Shown here: in pieces, positions 1 to 9,074 of the stretch
How the letters are laid out: each line of letters begins with the position of its first letter
Position numbering within the stretch: position 1 is the first letter of the stretch
Assembly (NCBI GenBank): GCA_018712385.1
Contig: DVHC01000030.1
Coordinates: 1-37,396, forward strand
DNA length: 37,396 bases
Direction: 5' to 3'
Source: Candidatus Onthousia excrementipullorum
GTDB lineage: Bacteria > Bacillota_I > Bacilli_A > RF39 > UBA660
Position numbers and translations under genes: made by a program
The notes under the pieces: generated by a model
Database searches by the model: none
Seen by the model: only the letters and a program-made list of their open reading frames with translations
Told to the model about the DNA's origin: nothing

Positions 1-21
1 AAATTTAATTTTAGAAAACCA

Positions 22-75
22 AAAAAACTAGATTTCATTTTAAGAATTTTTATACTTAAAATTATCTAGTTTTTT
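22..75. terminator. Long hairpin at left edge, possible bidirectional terminator
   Basis: Arms AAAAAACTAGAT (22-33) and ATCTAGTTTTTT (64-75) are perfect inverted repeats. A second inner pairing, ATTTTAAG with CTTAAAAT, extends the stem. Runs of A on one side and T on the other would let it end transcription in either direction. It lies downstream of the ogt-like gene, which runs leftward. Confidence 0.55.
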
Positions 76-149
76 CTATTTCCTTTAATTACAATAATTT
101 TTTACTGAAATTTAGTTTTGAAATCAACTAAGAGAACTTTTTTGTTAGT

Positions 150-611
150 TTACATGTTCTCTTTTTCTAAATTTAATAAATATTCTTTTTTCTCTATGTC
201 AGAAACATAACTTCCTATTGTCTTATCATCTTTAACTACTCTATGACATGGTAGAAGAATAGGACAAGGATTTTCATTTAATATGGCAATAACAGGACTT
301 GTCATTTCTTCATTTCCTAAAAATCTAGCGACATCTTTATAAGTTAATGTTTCTCCATATGGTATATGACTTACTACTTCTAAGACTCTTTTTTCAAGTC
401 CTGATACTAAATAATTATAAAAGGAAAATGAAGTAAGTTCTCCTTTAAAATATAAATCTAATTCTTCTTTAACTTTAATACTTAATCTATTCTCTCTTTC
501 TTCTTCTGTTTGTTCATCAATAAAAGTTAATGATAAGACATCATAATGACTAGTATTAATTCTAATTATTCCAATAGGGCTCTCATAAAAAGAAAGATAA
601 CTAACATGCAT
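150..611 (-). CDS. ogt: Methylated-DNA--[protein]-cysteine S-methyltransferase (Ogt/AGT family)
   Basis: The 153-residue protein has the AGT layout: a divergent N-terminal domain (about 1-75), then the DNA-binding HTH segment GETLTYKDVARFLG and the active-site motif PCHRVV near residue 121. The Cys would accept an alkyl group from O6-alkylguanine in a suicide reaction. The conserved Tyr in the GETLTY segment is present. One feature is odd: the Arg finger, normally in an AARAVG-type helix between the HTH and PCHRV, aligns here with Ser in TSPVIAIL. The family assignment is firm, but full repair activity is less certain; it could be a weak enzyme or have drifted toward a lesion-binding role. 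It starts 12 nt after the stop of the VTT-protein gene, so the two probably share a transcript. Confidence 0.88.
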   Translation of the reverse strand: MHVSYLSFYESPIGIIRINTSHYDVLSLTFIDEQTEEERENRLSIKVKEELDLYFKGELTSFSFYNYLVSGLEKRVLEVVSHIPYGETLTYKDVARFLGNEEMTSPVIAILNENPCPILLPCHRVVKDDKTIGSYVSDIEKKEYLLNLEKENM

Positions 612-623
612 AATAACTACTCC

Positions 624-1196
624 TTAAAACAATTTTACAAATAGACTATAGAATATCAATGTGAGTGGTTTACCTACTAATATTATAATAAGAAATTTTC
701 TAAAGGTCAAATTACTAATTCCTGCGATATAGCATAATAAATCATCTGGGGCTCCTGGTAAAAGAATTCCCCAAAAGAATATTGCTTCAAACTTTTTTGT
801 TCTAATATATTTTAAGTATTTATTAATTGTCTCTTCTTTAAATAGTTTTTTTATAAGAGGAAGACCAAAGTTTCTACTTAGCATATAGGCAAATACACTA
901 CCTAGTGTTAGACCTAAGTAATTATAGATAAAGCCTTCTATTGGTCCAAAAGCAAGAGTTCCTGCAAGACAAGAAGCACCTCCTGGTATAACAGGGAATA
1001 CTACTTGAACTATTTGAATAAGTAAAAAGATTATGGGACCGATAATACCATAAGATTTTATTTTATCTACTAAAAGTTCAGGACTCGTTAAAAGATTCAT
1101 CTTAATAGCATAGATGATAAAAGCCACTAGAAGTATAGTTATGATAACTGTCATAATTGTCATTATTCTCTTTAATCTTTGTCCATCTTTATCCAT
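624..1196 (-). CDS. TVP38/TMEM64 (VTT-domain, DedA-like) membrane protein
   Basis: The 190-residue integral membrane protein has a TM helix at about 13-34 and a VTT (SNARE-associated Golgi) domain with the typical PVIPGGASCLAGTLAFGP re-entrant segment and the GSVFAYMLSRNFG motif. Further hydrophobic helices follow to the C-terminus. Proteins of the DedA/VTT superfamily are linked to phospholipid (including undecaprenyl phosphate) translocation; the substrate here is unknown. GGAGG sits about 7 nt before the chosen ATG. Family membership is clear and the exact role is inferred. Confidence 0.85.
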   Translation of the reverse strand: MDKDGQRLKRIMTIMTVIITILLVAFIIYAIKMNLLTSPELLVDKIKSYGIIGPIIFLLIQIVQVVFPVIPGGASCLAGTLAFGPIEGFIYNYLGLTLGSVFAYMLSRNFGLPLIKKLFKEETINKYLKYIRTKKFEAIFFWGILLPGAPDDLLCYIAGISNLTFRKFLIIILVGKPLTLIFYSLFVKLF

Positions 1197-1247
1197 CTTT
1201 ATTCCTCCATTTATTATTGTAACCCAAACTATTATTAATTACTACTA

Positions 1248-2159
1248 TTATTCTTTCTCATTTACATCTAAAGCGATTTCTGCAAGTTTTTTAGCAGTAT
1301 CTAAAGTACTCGCTGTCATTAAAAATCTATTAGTATGACAAAATAATGAGCCTTTTATTCCTGTTACTTCTTCTAAATCACTATTAGAAAGGCCTCCCCA
1401 GCTCTTTGGAAAATAGACTCTACTAGTTTTATCAGTAGTACTAATAGGAACTGTTTTAATACCATAACCTCCTCTATTAGAAGGATAGATTACAAACTTT
1501 ATTTTTTTACCAGCAAGAGATGTTAAAACTGTCTCTTCATAAGGTAAGTATTCATCTAAGATAAGAAGTGGTCCTTTAGTTTTATTAAGAAGTTTTTTTA
1601 CTTTATCCCCAGCTTCTACTTTACCTACTACATTTTTTAACTCTTCAGTTAATATAGACTCTGCAAGATTAACGGCTTTAATAAACTGTTCATCTTCATT
1701 ATCATTACTTAAGTAACTAGGATTATATATTTTAATAATATCACTTACTGTCTTTACTTTATAATTTGCTTTCACATCAGGGAAAATACCATTATCGATG
1801 GCATCTATTCCTTCAATAAAGTCTTTTACAAAATAATTATAGATAGCTTTCGTATTTTTTAGTTTCATTTTCTTTAAAAAGTCTATACCAAACTTTTCAA
1901 AAAGGAGTCCAAATGATGAGTATTTTATTCCGTTATCTCTAACTCTAGCATCACTTTGATGATGGTCAAACTTACCTTTGCCAATATCATAGACAAGGGT
2001 ATTAGGTGAGATATCTATAGGTACTTCACTTACTCTTATGACTTTAAAACTACCAAAATAAAGAGAAAGAAAAGCAGTTGCAAAGACTTCATCAGCATGC
2101 ATTGTTCCATTATGAGTAATACCATTCGCTTCCTTTATATCTTTAACTAATGTAATCAT
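1248..2159 (-). CDS. MYG1 family protein (DHH-like putative nuclease)
   Basis: The 303-residue protein carries the MYG1/UPF0160 signature: THNGTMHADEVFATAFLS at the N-terminus (His and Asp metal ligands), then VYDIGKGKFDHHQSDARV with the DHH-like DHHQ motif. The C-terminal part contains GSLFCHTNRFLM, as in the family. Eukaryotic MYG1 is a 3'-5' RNA exonuclease in mitochondria and nucleoli; the bacterial members are poorly characterised, so nuclease activity is inferred from the family. Its ATG overlaps the stop of the upstream glycosyltransferase by 4 nt, which suggests translational coupling. Confidence 0.85.
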   Translation of the reverse strand: MITLVKDIKEANGITHNGTMHADEVFATAFLSLYFGSFKVIRVSEVPIDISPNTLVYDIGKGKFDHHQSDARVRDNGIKYSSFGLLFEKFGIDFLKKMKLKNTKAIYNYFVKDFIEGIDAIDNGIFPDVKANYKVKTVSDIIKIYNPSYLSNDNEDEQFIKAVNLAESILTEELKNVVGKVEAGDKVKKLLNKTKGPLLILDEYLPYEETVLTSLAGKKIKFVIYPSNRGGYGIKTVPISTTDKTSRVYFPKSWGGLSNSDLEEVTGIKGSLFCHTNRFLMTASTLDTAKKLAEIALDVNEKE

Positions 2160-3403
2160 TTTTCAACCTCCTTTTCTATATTACCAGTATGTTCTATTTT
2201 TTCCCAAGTTAAATCTTTATTTTTCAAAGCCAAATACAAACACTTTACATAGCTTGCTAAAAATAAAGAGTTAAAAAACAAGGATTTTATCTTCATCTTT
2301 CTATTTAGTCTTAGATTATCTTTTTCTTTTATTAAAAGTATTCCTGTAAATAGTAATAGGACAATGTAAATTGCAAGTATTATTAAGAAAAATTGTAATA
2401 GTAAAGTATAAACTTCTATCTTTACAATAGAGTTTGATATTATTCTAAAGATTAGATTTGCAAGGTATAAAATAACACTAATAACAAACAAAACATAGGG
2501 TTTTACTCCTACTAAAGCAATATAGACAGAAGGATAGTTATTATCTTTTCTACTTGCTTTGTTCTTTAATAAAGGGTAATACTTTCTTCTGGAATCAAAA
2601 TAACCTTTTACCCATCTTGTTCTTTGTTTAATCGTAGTAGCATAATCAGTTGGTTGTTCATCAAAGTACTTGGCTTTAGTATTGTAAAAAGAAGTTAAAT
2701 CATTTAGAGTAGCATATAAAGTAAATTCATAATCTTCTGTTAGACTATTAAAGGGATATCCTCCTAGTTCTTCTAATATTTCTCCTTTAATATAAAATCC
2801 TGTACCACTAACAGTTAGAGTTAGATTATGTTTCATTTTATAATTATTAGAGAAGGTATTAATCATCGAAAAAGTTAGCGAAGAACATGCGGAAAAAATA
2901 CTAGAATTACCATTTTTAGTATTACGATAACCTATACCTATATCATACCCTTTTTTATAAGTTTTAACCATTTCTTTAAAATAATTTCTATCTAAAACAT
3001 TATCAGCATCGAAGATAAAATATGCATCATAGTGCTTTTTCTTTTTTAATATCTCTTTAATCGCATCGTCAAGGGCATAACCTTTTCTTCTTCTATTAGT
3101 TAAATTTTTACGATAGATAATATTAATATTTCTTTCTTTAGCGATAGAAACAGTCTTATCTTTCCTACTTTCAACGATAATATAAATATCTTTAGAATCT
3201 ATCTTAAAGGTTTGCTTTTTTATACTGTCTAAGAGATTAGAGATTACTTTAGATTCATCTCTTGCCGGTATTAAGACAGCAAAAGAAGGTTCATAATAAG
3301 TTCTTTTTAGTTTTATTTTAGAGCCTTTTAAAGCGACTATATATTCTTTAATTAATAAAAACCAAGCAATAAATATTAGAATTAAACAAATTAATGTTAT
3401 CAT
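2156..3403 (-). CDS. Glycosyltransferase family 2, membrane-bound
   Basis: I chose the ATG at 3403 because AAAGGAT lies just upstream and a longer reading would overlap the previous gene by about 100 nt. The protein (about 415 aa) begins with a TM helix, followed by a GT-A fold: FAVLIPARDES (nucleotide-binding strand), FIFDADNVLD (the DxD metal motif) and a TEDYEFTLY acid region, then QRTRWVKGY (Q/RxxRW motif of processive family-2 enzymes). Four or so TM helices close the protein. This resembles enzymes that make poly-N-acetylglucosamine or other exported glycans. The sugar is not predictable. It is coupled to the MYG1 gene downstream and follows a CmpB-type membrane protein. Confidence 0.87.
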   Translation of the reverse strand: MITLICLILIFIAWFLLIKEYIVALKGSKIKLKRTYYEPSFAVLIPARDESKVISNLLDSIKKQTFKIDSKDIYIIVESRKDKTVSIAKERNINIIYRKNLTNRRRKGYALDDAIKEILKKKKHYDAYFIFDADNVLDRNYFKEMVKTYKKGYDIGIGYRNTKNGNSSIFSACSSLTFSMINTFSNNYKMKHNLTLTVSGTGFYIKGEILEELGGYPFNSLTEDYEFTLYATLNDLTSFYNTKAKYFDEQPTDYATTIKQRTRWVKGYFDSRRKYYPLLKNKASRKDNNYPSVYIALVGVKPYVLFVISVILYLANLIFRIISNSIVKIEVYTLLLQFFLIILAIYIVLLLFTGILLIKEKDNLRLNRKMKIKSLFFNSLFLASYVKCLYLALKNKDLTWEKIEHTGNIEKEVEK

Positions 3404-3404
3404 A

Positions 3405-4088
3405 CTACTTATCCTTTCTAACTTTAAAGTCCATATTAGGAAAACTTTTAGATAGAACACTATCAGGATAGACTTTATCATATAATCTACCAACTGGGGT
3501 GATAGGCTCAATACTCTCTCTTCTCATAGCACTTCTAAATAAAGCAGTCCATGATATAAACATATCAATTATTAAGAATATTAGCAAGAAATAATAGATG
3601 ATATTACCAATATTTACAGGTATTTTTTCAATTAATTTAGATATAAAAGGATAAATTATTTTGGCAAAGATAAGAGCGAAGGCTCCCCATACCAACATAT
3701 AAGGAATTGTAGTTCTTCCTCCAATATTTAAAAAGTAACTAGAGTAATCCCAAGACCTCGTATGAGTAAATATTTCTTGTAATAAACTTATTAAGTATTC
3801 AAAACCTCCTCCTAATAGGCATCCATAGATATAGGTTTTAATATTAGAATAGTTTGGTTTAACTAATAAATAAACAAAAAGTACTGCCCCTGCTCCATAG
3901 ATAGGACTAAAAGGACCATAAATTACTCCTCGTCTTAATTCCCAGACAATATCTCCTGTGGTAAGATAAACTTTAACTAAATTAAGAATTTGTTCATAGA
4001 AAGCTCCAAAGATAGAACCTATTACAAATATTAAAAATAATTTCTTACCACAAAATCCTTTTGCAAATACTTCTCTTTTACTACTCAT
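3405..4088 (-). CDS. Putative ABC-transporter type IV / CmpB family membrane protein
   Basis: The 227-residue multi-pass protein matches the pattern I know for PF06541: RRGVIYGPFSPIYGAGAVL, then a GGGFEYLISLLQE segment and SWDYSSYFLNIGGRTTIPYMLVWG. There are about five hydrophobic helices and a basic, soluble C-terminal tail. Despite the family name, no transporter partner is present here and the function is unknown. The stop codon is 2 nt before the ATG of the glycosyltransferase, so the two are likely one operon and may act together at the membrane. Confidence 0.75.
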   Translation of the reverse strand: MSSKREVFAKGFCGKKLFLIFVIGSIFGAFYEQILNLVKVYLTTGDIVWELRRGVIYGPFSPIYGAGAVLFVYLLVKPNYSNIKTYIYGCLLGGGFEYLISLLQEIFTHTRSWDYSSYFLNIGGRTTIPYMLVWGAFALIFAKIIYPFISKLIEKIPVNIGNIIYYFLLIFLIIDMFISWTALFRSAMRRESIEPITPVGRLYDKVYPDSVLSKSFPNMDFKVRKDK

Positions 4089-4149
4089 ACTACATACCCC
4101 TTCAATTTGGTGTTATAATACCATATTTTATGTAAATTAGCAAGGAAAA

Positions 4150-4168
4150 GCAACCAAATAATGGTTGC
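4150..4168 (-). terminator. Rho-independent terminator of the 4.2-5.8 kb cassette
   Basis: On the minus strand GCAACCA-TTATT-TGGTTGC forms a 7-bp stem followed by TTTTCCTT. It sits about 20 nt after the stop of the 4189-4764 gene and closes the three-gene cassette. Confidence 0.75.
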
Positions 4169-4188
4169 ATATGTTAATTATCAATTGC

Positions 4189-4764
4189 TTACATAAATAT
4201 TTCTTTTGACCTTGAGTTAAAATTATCATAATTTTCTACTCTTAAATAATAAACTGCTATCTTACTACATAGAAAATAAAAACCAAATTGACTAAGAGAA
4301 TGAATTCTTTTTATTTTTCCCTTTTTATATAAATCAACAATTATATTTCTAACAAAACTACTACTTCTTGAAAAATCAATGTAATAATTATCCAAATAAC
4401 AATTAGTTAAACACATTTTACCACTTATAATATTATTTTTTATATTTAGCATTGTCTCTTCTTTAAAATCATGATTAAAAGGTATAAATGGAGCAATCAT
4501 GATATACTCATCTCTAGTCATATCACAAGTATTGGATAAAATCATTCCTTTAGTAATAAAAGTAACTTCTTCACCATCTTGATTTGTATATGAAAATGGA
4601 ATATTTTCTAAAATATCACCTTGAGATAATATATCTAAAGGTCTAGAAAACCAATTAGGTTTTGTAGTATCAAATTGTTTCATTAAGTCTTTTATCCCAT
4701 TCTTAATATTTGTATCTATAGTTGGAAATATCTGATAAGTATAATCAATAAATTTTTCAAGCAT
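4189..4764 (-). CDS. Uncharacterised protein, third gene of an orphan cassette
   Basis: I do not recognise a named family. The 191-residue soluble protein has an N-terminal helical part, then a compact region LSQGDILENIPFSY and GMILSNTCDMTRDEYIMIAPF, in which the SNTCDM motif with one Cys may be a functional centre. No signal peptide or TM helix is visible. Its ATG lies inside the last codons of the preceding gene (ATGCTTGA, 8-nt overlap), so the two are translationally coupled. Proteins with a QGDI...S(N/Q)xCD layout occur in accessory gene cassettes, but I cannot assign a role. Confidence 0.7.
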   Translation of the reverse strand: MLEKFIDYTYQIFPTIDTNIKNGIKDLMKQFDTTKPNWFSRPLDILSQGDILENIPFSYTNQDGEEVTFITKGMILSNTCDMTRDEYIMIAPFIPFNHDFKEETMLNIKNNIISGKMCLTNCYLDNYYIDFSRSSSFVRNIIVDLYKKGKIKRIHSLSQFGFYFLCSKIAVYYLRVENYDNFNSRSKEIFM

Positions 4765-5038
4765 AATAATCGTAAAAGTTTCCTTTTTTTTCTACAGAAA
4801 GTCTCTTTATTTCTTTTTCTGCTGCTATTTCATCATCTTTATCAAAACTTATTTCATTATCAAATAATTGTAATATTTCCTCTTTGGTAGTTTTATTTTT
4901 AACATAATAGAATACAAAATACTCATCTGGATTTAAATATGTGCCATTACAATTCGCATTACCTATTGTATTGATTGTTTCGACAATAGGATTTGGAGAA
5001 TATATTTGTGGACTAGTTGTTTGATTTATCATAAACAT
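4757..5038 (-). CDS. Small uncharacterised protein, second gene of orphan cassette
   Basis: The 93-residue protein has a low-complexity, Asn/Pro-rich N-terminal third and an acidic helical C-terminal half. It starts with ATG at 5038 after a strong GGGGGTGG ribosome site with 6-nt spacing; an alternative ATG two codons later is possible. It overlaps the next gene by 8 nt and follows the 252-residue gene by 17 nt. No family was recognised; it could bridge or regulate its two larger neighbours. Confidence 0.65.
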   Translation of the reverse strand: MFMINQTTSPQIYSPNPIVETINTIGNANCNGTYLNPDEYFVFYYVKNKTTKEEILQLFDNEISFDKDDEIAAEKEIKRLSVEKKGNFYDYYA

Positions 5039-5055
5039 TTATTACCACCCCCTAA

Positions 5056-5814
5056 TTATATTATTTTATTATTATCTATTTGTTCTTTTAAATTTATATT
5101 CTTGTTATAAAATGTTTTAAACATTTCTTCTAAATTTGCTAATTCAGTATTATAATCATCAAAATTATTAAAATTACACTTATCATTAACTTCTATAGAA
5201 AATGCTAATAACATTTTTTCTATTCTTAATTTTTTTTCTGATATTAAAGGTATAATAATATTTTGGTTTAAAGCTCCTTGTTCTATTTTCTTAGTAAACG
5301 AAACCATCTTTGCATCATTCAAAGATATAATGTAATAATATTTATTATTTATTTTTTGCGAAAGTTTTACTCCAACTTCACAAATATCTTTACTATTTAC
5401 ATTAGTATTGAATATATTAGTTAATATTTTTTCTATAGGGTTTGCATCTTCTTTTTCACAATTAAGGTTAATAGCAGAATATAATATTTTTAAATTGCAT
5501 TTATTTTTCAAAACATTGAAAACCATGAATGCTCTATTTTTTACATATTCATAACATTTATCAAAATCATCTATAAAATCATTATCAAAGCGAGTAACCA
5601 ATTGAACATTTATTTTTGACATATTAAATTTTGTATGGCCACCTATAGTATCTGACGTAATTCTTGGAATTATAAAATCTACATTTGTAGGAACTCCTGT
5701 CAAATTAAATGGAGAAAAATCTTTATTAAGTTCTTCATCTAAGATTTTCTGGTACTTTTTAAAATCATCTATTTCATTAAACCAAAATGTTACTTGCATA
5801 AAATTATATTTCAT
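5056..5814 (-). CDS. Uncharacterised protein, first gene of orphan cassette
   Basis: The 252-residue soluble protein has no TM helix or signal. It begins with a beta-rich segment (MQVTFWFNEIDDFKKY), has a central SAINLNCEKEDANPIEKIL segment and ends in a Lys/Asn-rich helix. The general shape recalls sporadically distributed TIGR04255-like proteins, but this is only an impression. AAAGGAG is present with rather long spacing (about 12 nt) to this ATG; MQVTF five codons later is an alternative start. It leads a compact operon of three genes lying between housekeeping genes and ending at the hairpin at 4150-4168. Confidence 0.68.
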   Translation of the reverse strand: MKYNFMQVTFWFNEIDDFKKYQKILDEELNKDFSPFNLTGVPTNVDFIIPRITSDTIGGHTKFNMSKINVQLVTRFDNDFIDDFDKCYEYVKNRAFMVFNVLKNKCNLKILYSAINLNCEKEDANPIEKILTNIFNTNVNSKDICEVGVKLSQKINNKYYYIISLNDAKMVSFTKKIEQGALNQNIIIPLISEKKLRIEKMLLAFSIEVNDKCNFNNFDDYNTELANLEEMFKTFYNKNINLKEQIDNNKII

Positions 5815-5866
5815 TAATATTTGTATCTCCTTTCAATGCTATTGTATCAAATAAATATATATAAGT

Positions 5867-6751
5867 CTACAAATTATATTTAATATTTTCTATATAATTA
5901 ATAACTTCATTTATTGTTTTATTAAAATCATCATAATTAGTATTAAACCACCTAAGATTAAACTGATGAATAAAGAAAGTATATTGTCTTTTAGCATAAT
6001 GTCTTGAATTTTTCTTAATATCATCTTTTATTTCATCTAAAGTTTTTTCATGATTAAAGTATGGAATAAATTCTTTATAACCTATCGCAGTATTTAAAGC
6101 TTTAGAAGTATTAAACTCATCTTTTAAAGATTCTACTTCTTCTAATAGTCCATTATTAAACATGACATCTACTCTTTTATTAATCTTATCATATAGAGTA
6201 TTTCTATCAGTAGTTAATCCTATAAAGATAGTATCTTTATATAAAAGGTTATTCCCATTATTAGTAATAGTCTCATTGTTTTCTAGTTTATTTAAGAGCC
6301 TTACTAATCTTTTTCTATTGTTTATATGAGGTAGTTCTTCTACATTATAAGATTTTATTTTATTAAGTATCTCTTCATTAGTTAAATCATTGTATTCTTT
6401 ATAAGTTGTTCCTTCTGTAAAATTATAATCATAAAGTGTTGCTTTTAAATATAGACCTGTCCCTCCTACTAAGATAATATTTTTATTTTCTTTTAGAAGC
6501 TTATCTATTAAGTGTCTTGCATCTTTTTGATAATCATAAACAGAATAGTTTTTTTCAAGTGATACATTACTAAGTAAATGATGAGGTACTCCTTCCATTT
6601 CTTCTTTAGTTACTTTGGCAGTACCTATATCTAATTTAACATAGACTTGCATAGCATCAAAATTAATAACTTCAGCATTGTATTTTTTAGCTAAAGCTAT
6701 ACTTAAAGCAGTTTTACCAACAGCAGTTGGTCCTAATATGGCAATTATCAT
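5867..6751 (-). CDS. miaA: tRNA dimethylallyltransferase MiaA
   Basis: The 294-residue protein starts with the P-loop GPTAVGKTALS and continues with VINFDAMQVYVKLDIGTAK (substrate and tRNA-binding region), VPHHLL and GGTGLYLKA, all hallmarks of MiaA. The C-terminal part has AIGYKEF and RHYAKRQYTFF, typical of the family. It transfers a dimethylallyl group from DMAPP to A37 of tRNAs reading UNN codons. GGAGAG precedes the ATG by 6 nt. The alpha/beta hydrolase gene lies 9 nt upstream, suggesting co-transcription. Confidence 0.97.
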   Translation of the reverse strand: MIIAILGPTAVGKTALSIALAKKYNAEVINFDAMQVYVKLDIGTAKVTKEEMEGVPHHLLSNVSLEKNYSVYDYQKDARHLIDKLLKENKNIILVGGTGLYLKATLYDYNFTEGTTYKEYNDLTNEEILNKIKSYNVEELPHINNRKRLVRLLNKLENNETITNNGNNLLYKDTIFIGLTTDRNTLYDKINKRVDVMFNNGLLEEVESLKDEFNTSKALNTAIGYKEFIPYFNHEKTLDEIKDDIKKNSRHYAKRQYTFFIHQFNLRWFNTNYDDFNKTINEVINYIENIKYNL

Positions 6752-6760
6752 AAATCTCTC

Positions 6761-7624
6761 CTATAAATTAAAATTTTTATTTATCCACTCAAAAATTAAA
6801 TTTGCAATTTCTTTTTCTTTATTTTTATAAGTATGACCTGTATTCTCAATTATTTTGTATTCAAAATTATTACAGTTTAATGCTTTATCTTTTAATAAAT
6901 CTAAATGTTGATAATAATCTTCTTCATTAGAGCCAGAAAAAGTGAGAATTGGGACATCTATTGTTTCAAATTGTTTCCAATGTTCTTTATTAGAAATAAC
7001 TGGTAAATTATCAAGATTAGAATTTTCATTATACCAATTATAATAAGTAAGAGAACTCATATACATATAATCTTCTATCATTTTATGAAGTAATTTTGTT
7101 GGTTCGTTATTATCTATATTTTTCTTTGCTTCCGCTAATAATTCTTTATAATCAGGCTCCAATAACAAATGGGAACCAATCATATCTGGAGCACTTGCAA
7201 GGATTATTCCTAAAATATTAGGATGTTTTTTATAATAATAGTAGATAACTTTATTACATCCATAACTATGCCCTAACAAAATGATTTTTTTATATCCTTT
7301 ATCTTTTGCAGTTTGTATCGCTAAATCTATATCATAAATACAGTCTTCAAACGTTTCATACATGCACCCGCATCTTTTAAATGAACCATCTTTCATGACT
7401 ATATCATTTTCTATAGAATGACCTCTGTTATGCTCATAAATAAAACCAATATTTTTTTCTGATAATACTTTTCCCCATACGGTAGCAAAGTAGTTGTCTA
7501 CAATTGTTCCACACATACCATGTATACAAATAACGCATATATCTTTTTCTTTACTTTCAAAATGTACCATAGGTAACATTAATCCATCTACAGTATAAGC
7601 ATTATTAATAAATTCAATATTCAT
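6761..7624 (-). CDS. Alpha/beta hydrolase
   Basis: The 287-residue protein has the alpha/beta-hydrolase fold: CVICIHGMCGTI (oxyanion-hole HG motif), LLGHSYGCNKV with the nucleophile Ser in GHSYG, an acid position near FSGSNEEDYY and the catalytic His in IENTGHTYKNKEK. No signal peptide is present, so it is cytoplasmic. The sequence around the nucleophile and the Cys/Tyr-rich insert resemble DUF1749-like or small-ester hydrolases; the substrate is unknown. AGGAG lies 8 nt before the start. It is likely read together with miaA. Confidence 0.88.
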   Translation of the reverse strand: MNIEFINNAYTVDGLMLPMVHFESKEKDICVICIHGMCGTIVDNYFATVWGKVLSEKNIGFIYEHNRGHSIENDIVMKDGSFKRCGCMYETFEDCIYDIDLAIQTAKDKGYKKIILLGHSYGCNKVIYYYYKKHPNILGIILASAPDMIGSHLLLEPDYKELLAEAKKNIDNNEPTKLLHKMIEDYMYMSSLTYYNWYNENSNLDNLPVISNKEHWKQFETIDVPILTFSGSNEEDYYQHLDLLKDKALNCNNFEYKIIENTGHTYKNKEKEIANLIFEWINKNFNL

Positions 7625-7722
7625 ATCAACTTCTCCTACAATAAGCTTTATTTTATTTATTAGTTTATATCAATAATTTTATTACGGATTTACTTGCAAA
7701 TGCAAACTTTTTCGTAATAGAA

Positions 7723-9042
7723 CTACATATCTATATTATCTTTATTAAGGCAAAATACAGCATACAAAGGAACAGACTTTATATTATTTTTAAAGCCAAA
7801 GTTTTTGGAAGATATTCTAATAGCATACTTAGGATTATATAATTTAATATAATTATTTAAACTTCTAGATTTAACGTGATTACTAGATTTTACTTCTAAA
7901 GGGATAATACTTCCTTTTTCTCCTTGTAAGATAAAATCAACTTCACTTTCATAATCGCCTTTCCAATAATTTAAATTAAGATTATTAATTATTAAAGAAG
8001 TAGCAACATAATTTTCAGTTAACATTCCTATCATAACTTCATTAACTGCTTCTCTATTTTTTATTAAATAAATAGGATATTCACTTAAGTTTGTTAAAAG
8101 TCCTACATCATTCATATATAATTTAAAAGAATCTAACTCTTCATACATTTTAAGAGGAACACCTATTTTTGTCTTAACACATTTATTTACAATACCTGCA
8201 TTAACTAACCAATTAATAGCATCTCCAAAAATAGAACTAGAACCACCACTTTTAATTAGTTTATATTGAAACTTTTTGTTATCTTTAGCAAGTTGTACTG
8301 GAATAGAGTCAAACGTTGCTAAAATTTTATTCGCTTCATTTCCATCTTCACAATATTTTGTAATATCATTTTTATAAGACTCTATTATACTTTTTTGATA
8401 ATCAATAGCATTAATAAAAGAATTACTATTAATATACTCTTTAACTACTTCTGGCATACCACCAACTACTAAGTAATCATAATATAAATCAAGGGCTTTC
8501 TTATGTTGTACTTCTGGCATTTCTTTATTACTATCAAAATGCTCTTTTATAGAATCTAGTAATAAAGAGTTACCTGTATTAATTAAAAACTCATCAAAAG
8601 ACATAGGATATATTGTTAGAAAATCTACTTTACCCACTGGAAAAGAAAAGTCTTTTTTATTTATATGAACACCAAGTAGGGAACCTGCTCCTATTACATA
8701 ATATTCACTTGCTTCCTCGCAGAAATATTTTAAGGAAGTTAAGGCTCTTGTATTCTTTTGTATCTCATCAAAGAATATCAAAGTATTATCTTTATCTATT
8801 TTTTTATTAAAGACAATCTCTAAATTTTTAATAATATAATCTGGTTCAATATTTTCATCAATAATATTACTAACAATATTATTAGTCTCAAAATTAACAT
8901 AGATAATATCTTTAAAATATCTATTACCAAACTCTTTTACTAAATATGTCTTACCTACTTGTCTTGCTCCATATAGAAGTAAAGGTTTTCTATTCTTTTT
9001 ATTTTTCCAATTAATAAGACTTTGCATAGCATTTCTTTCCAT
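7723..9042 (-). CDS. ATP-binding protein, AAA_14 / DUF4143 family (copy 1)
   Basis: I chose the ATG at 9042 (MERNAMQ) because AAGGTG precedes it. The protein (439 aa) has Walker A GARQVGKT near residue 28, Walker B TLIFFDEIQ, a sensor-like GAGSLLG, a winged-helix middle region and a C-terminal nuclease-like core with EVDFI followed by PLEVKSS (the D...ExK pattern of PD-(D/E)XK folds). Members are common in anaerobes and archaea, often as lone accessory genes; the role is unknown. Hairpins flank it (7681-7718 and 9075-9118), so it seems to be a single transcription unit inserted between the hydrolase and mutL. Confidence 0.88.
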   Translation of the reverse strand: MERNAMQSLINWKNKKNRKPLLLYGARQVGKTYLVKEFGNRYFKDIIYVNFETNNIVSNIIDENIEPDYIIKNLEIVFNKKIDKDNTLIFFDEIQKNTRALTSLKYFCEEASEYYVIGAGSLLGVHINKKDFSFPVGKVDFLTIYPMSFDEFLINTGNSLLLDSIKEHFDSNKEMPEVQHKKALDLYYDYLVVGGMPEVVKEYINSNSFINAIDYQKSIIESYKNDITKYCEDGNEANKILATFDSIPVQLAKDNKKFQYKLIKSGGSSSIFGDAINWLVNAGIVNKCVKTKIGVPLKMYEELDSFKLYMNDVGLLTNLSEYPIYLIKNREAVNEVMIGMLTENYVATSLIINNLNLNYWKGDYESEVDFILQGEKGSIIPLEVKSSNHVKSRSLNNYIKLYNPKYAIRISSKNFGFKNNIKSVPLYAVFCLNKDNIDM

Positions 9043-9074
9043 ATTATCACCTTCTTTAGCAAAATTATATAACA

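Noticed and set aside
7681-7718. Inverted repeat ATTACG/CGTAAT as a terminator of the DUF4143-type ATPase gene
   Set aside because: The arms are short and no T-run follows on the minus strand, so I did not list it as a terminator.
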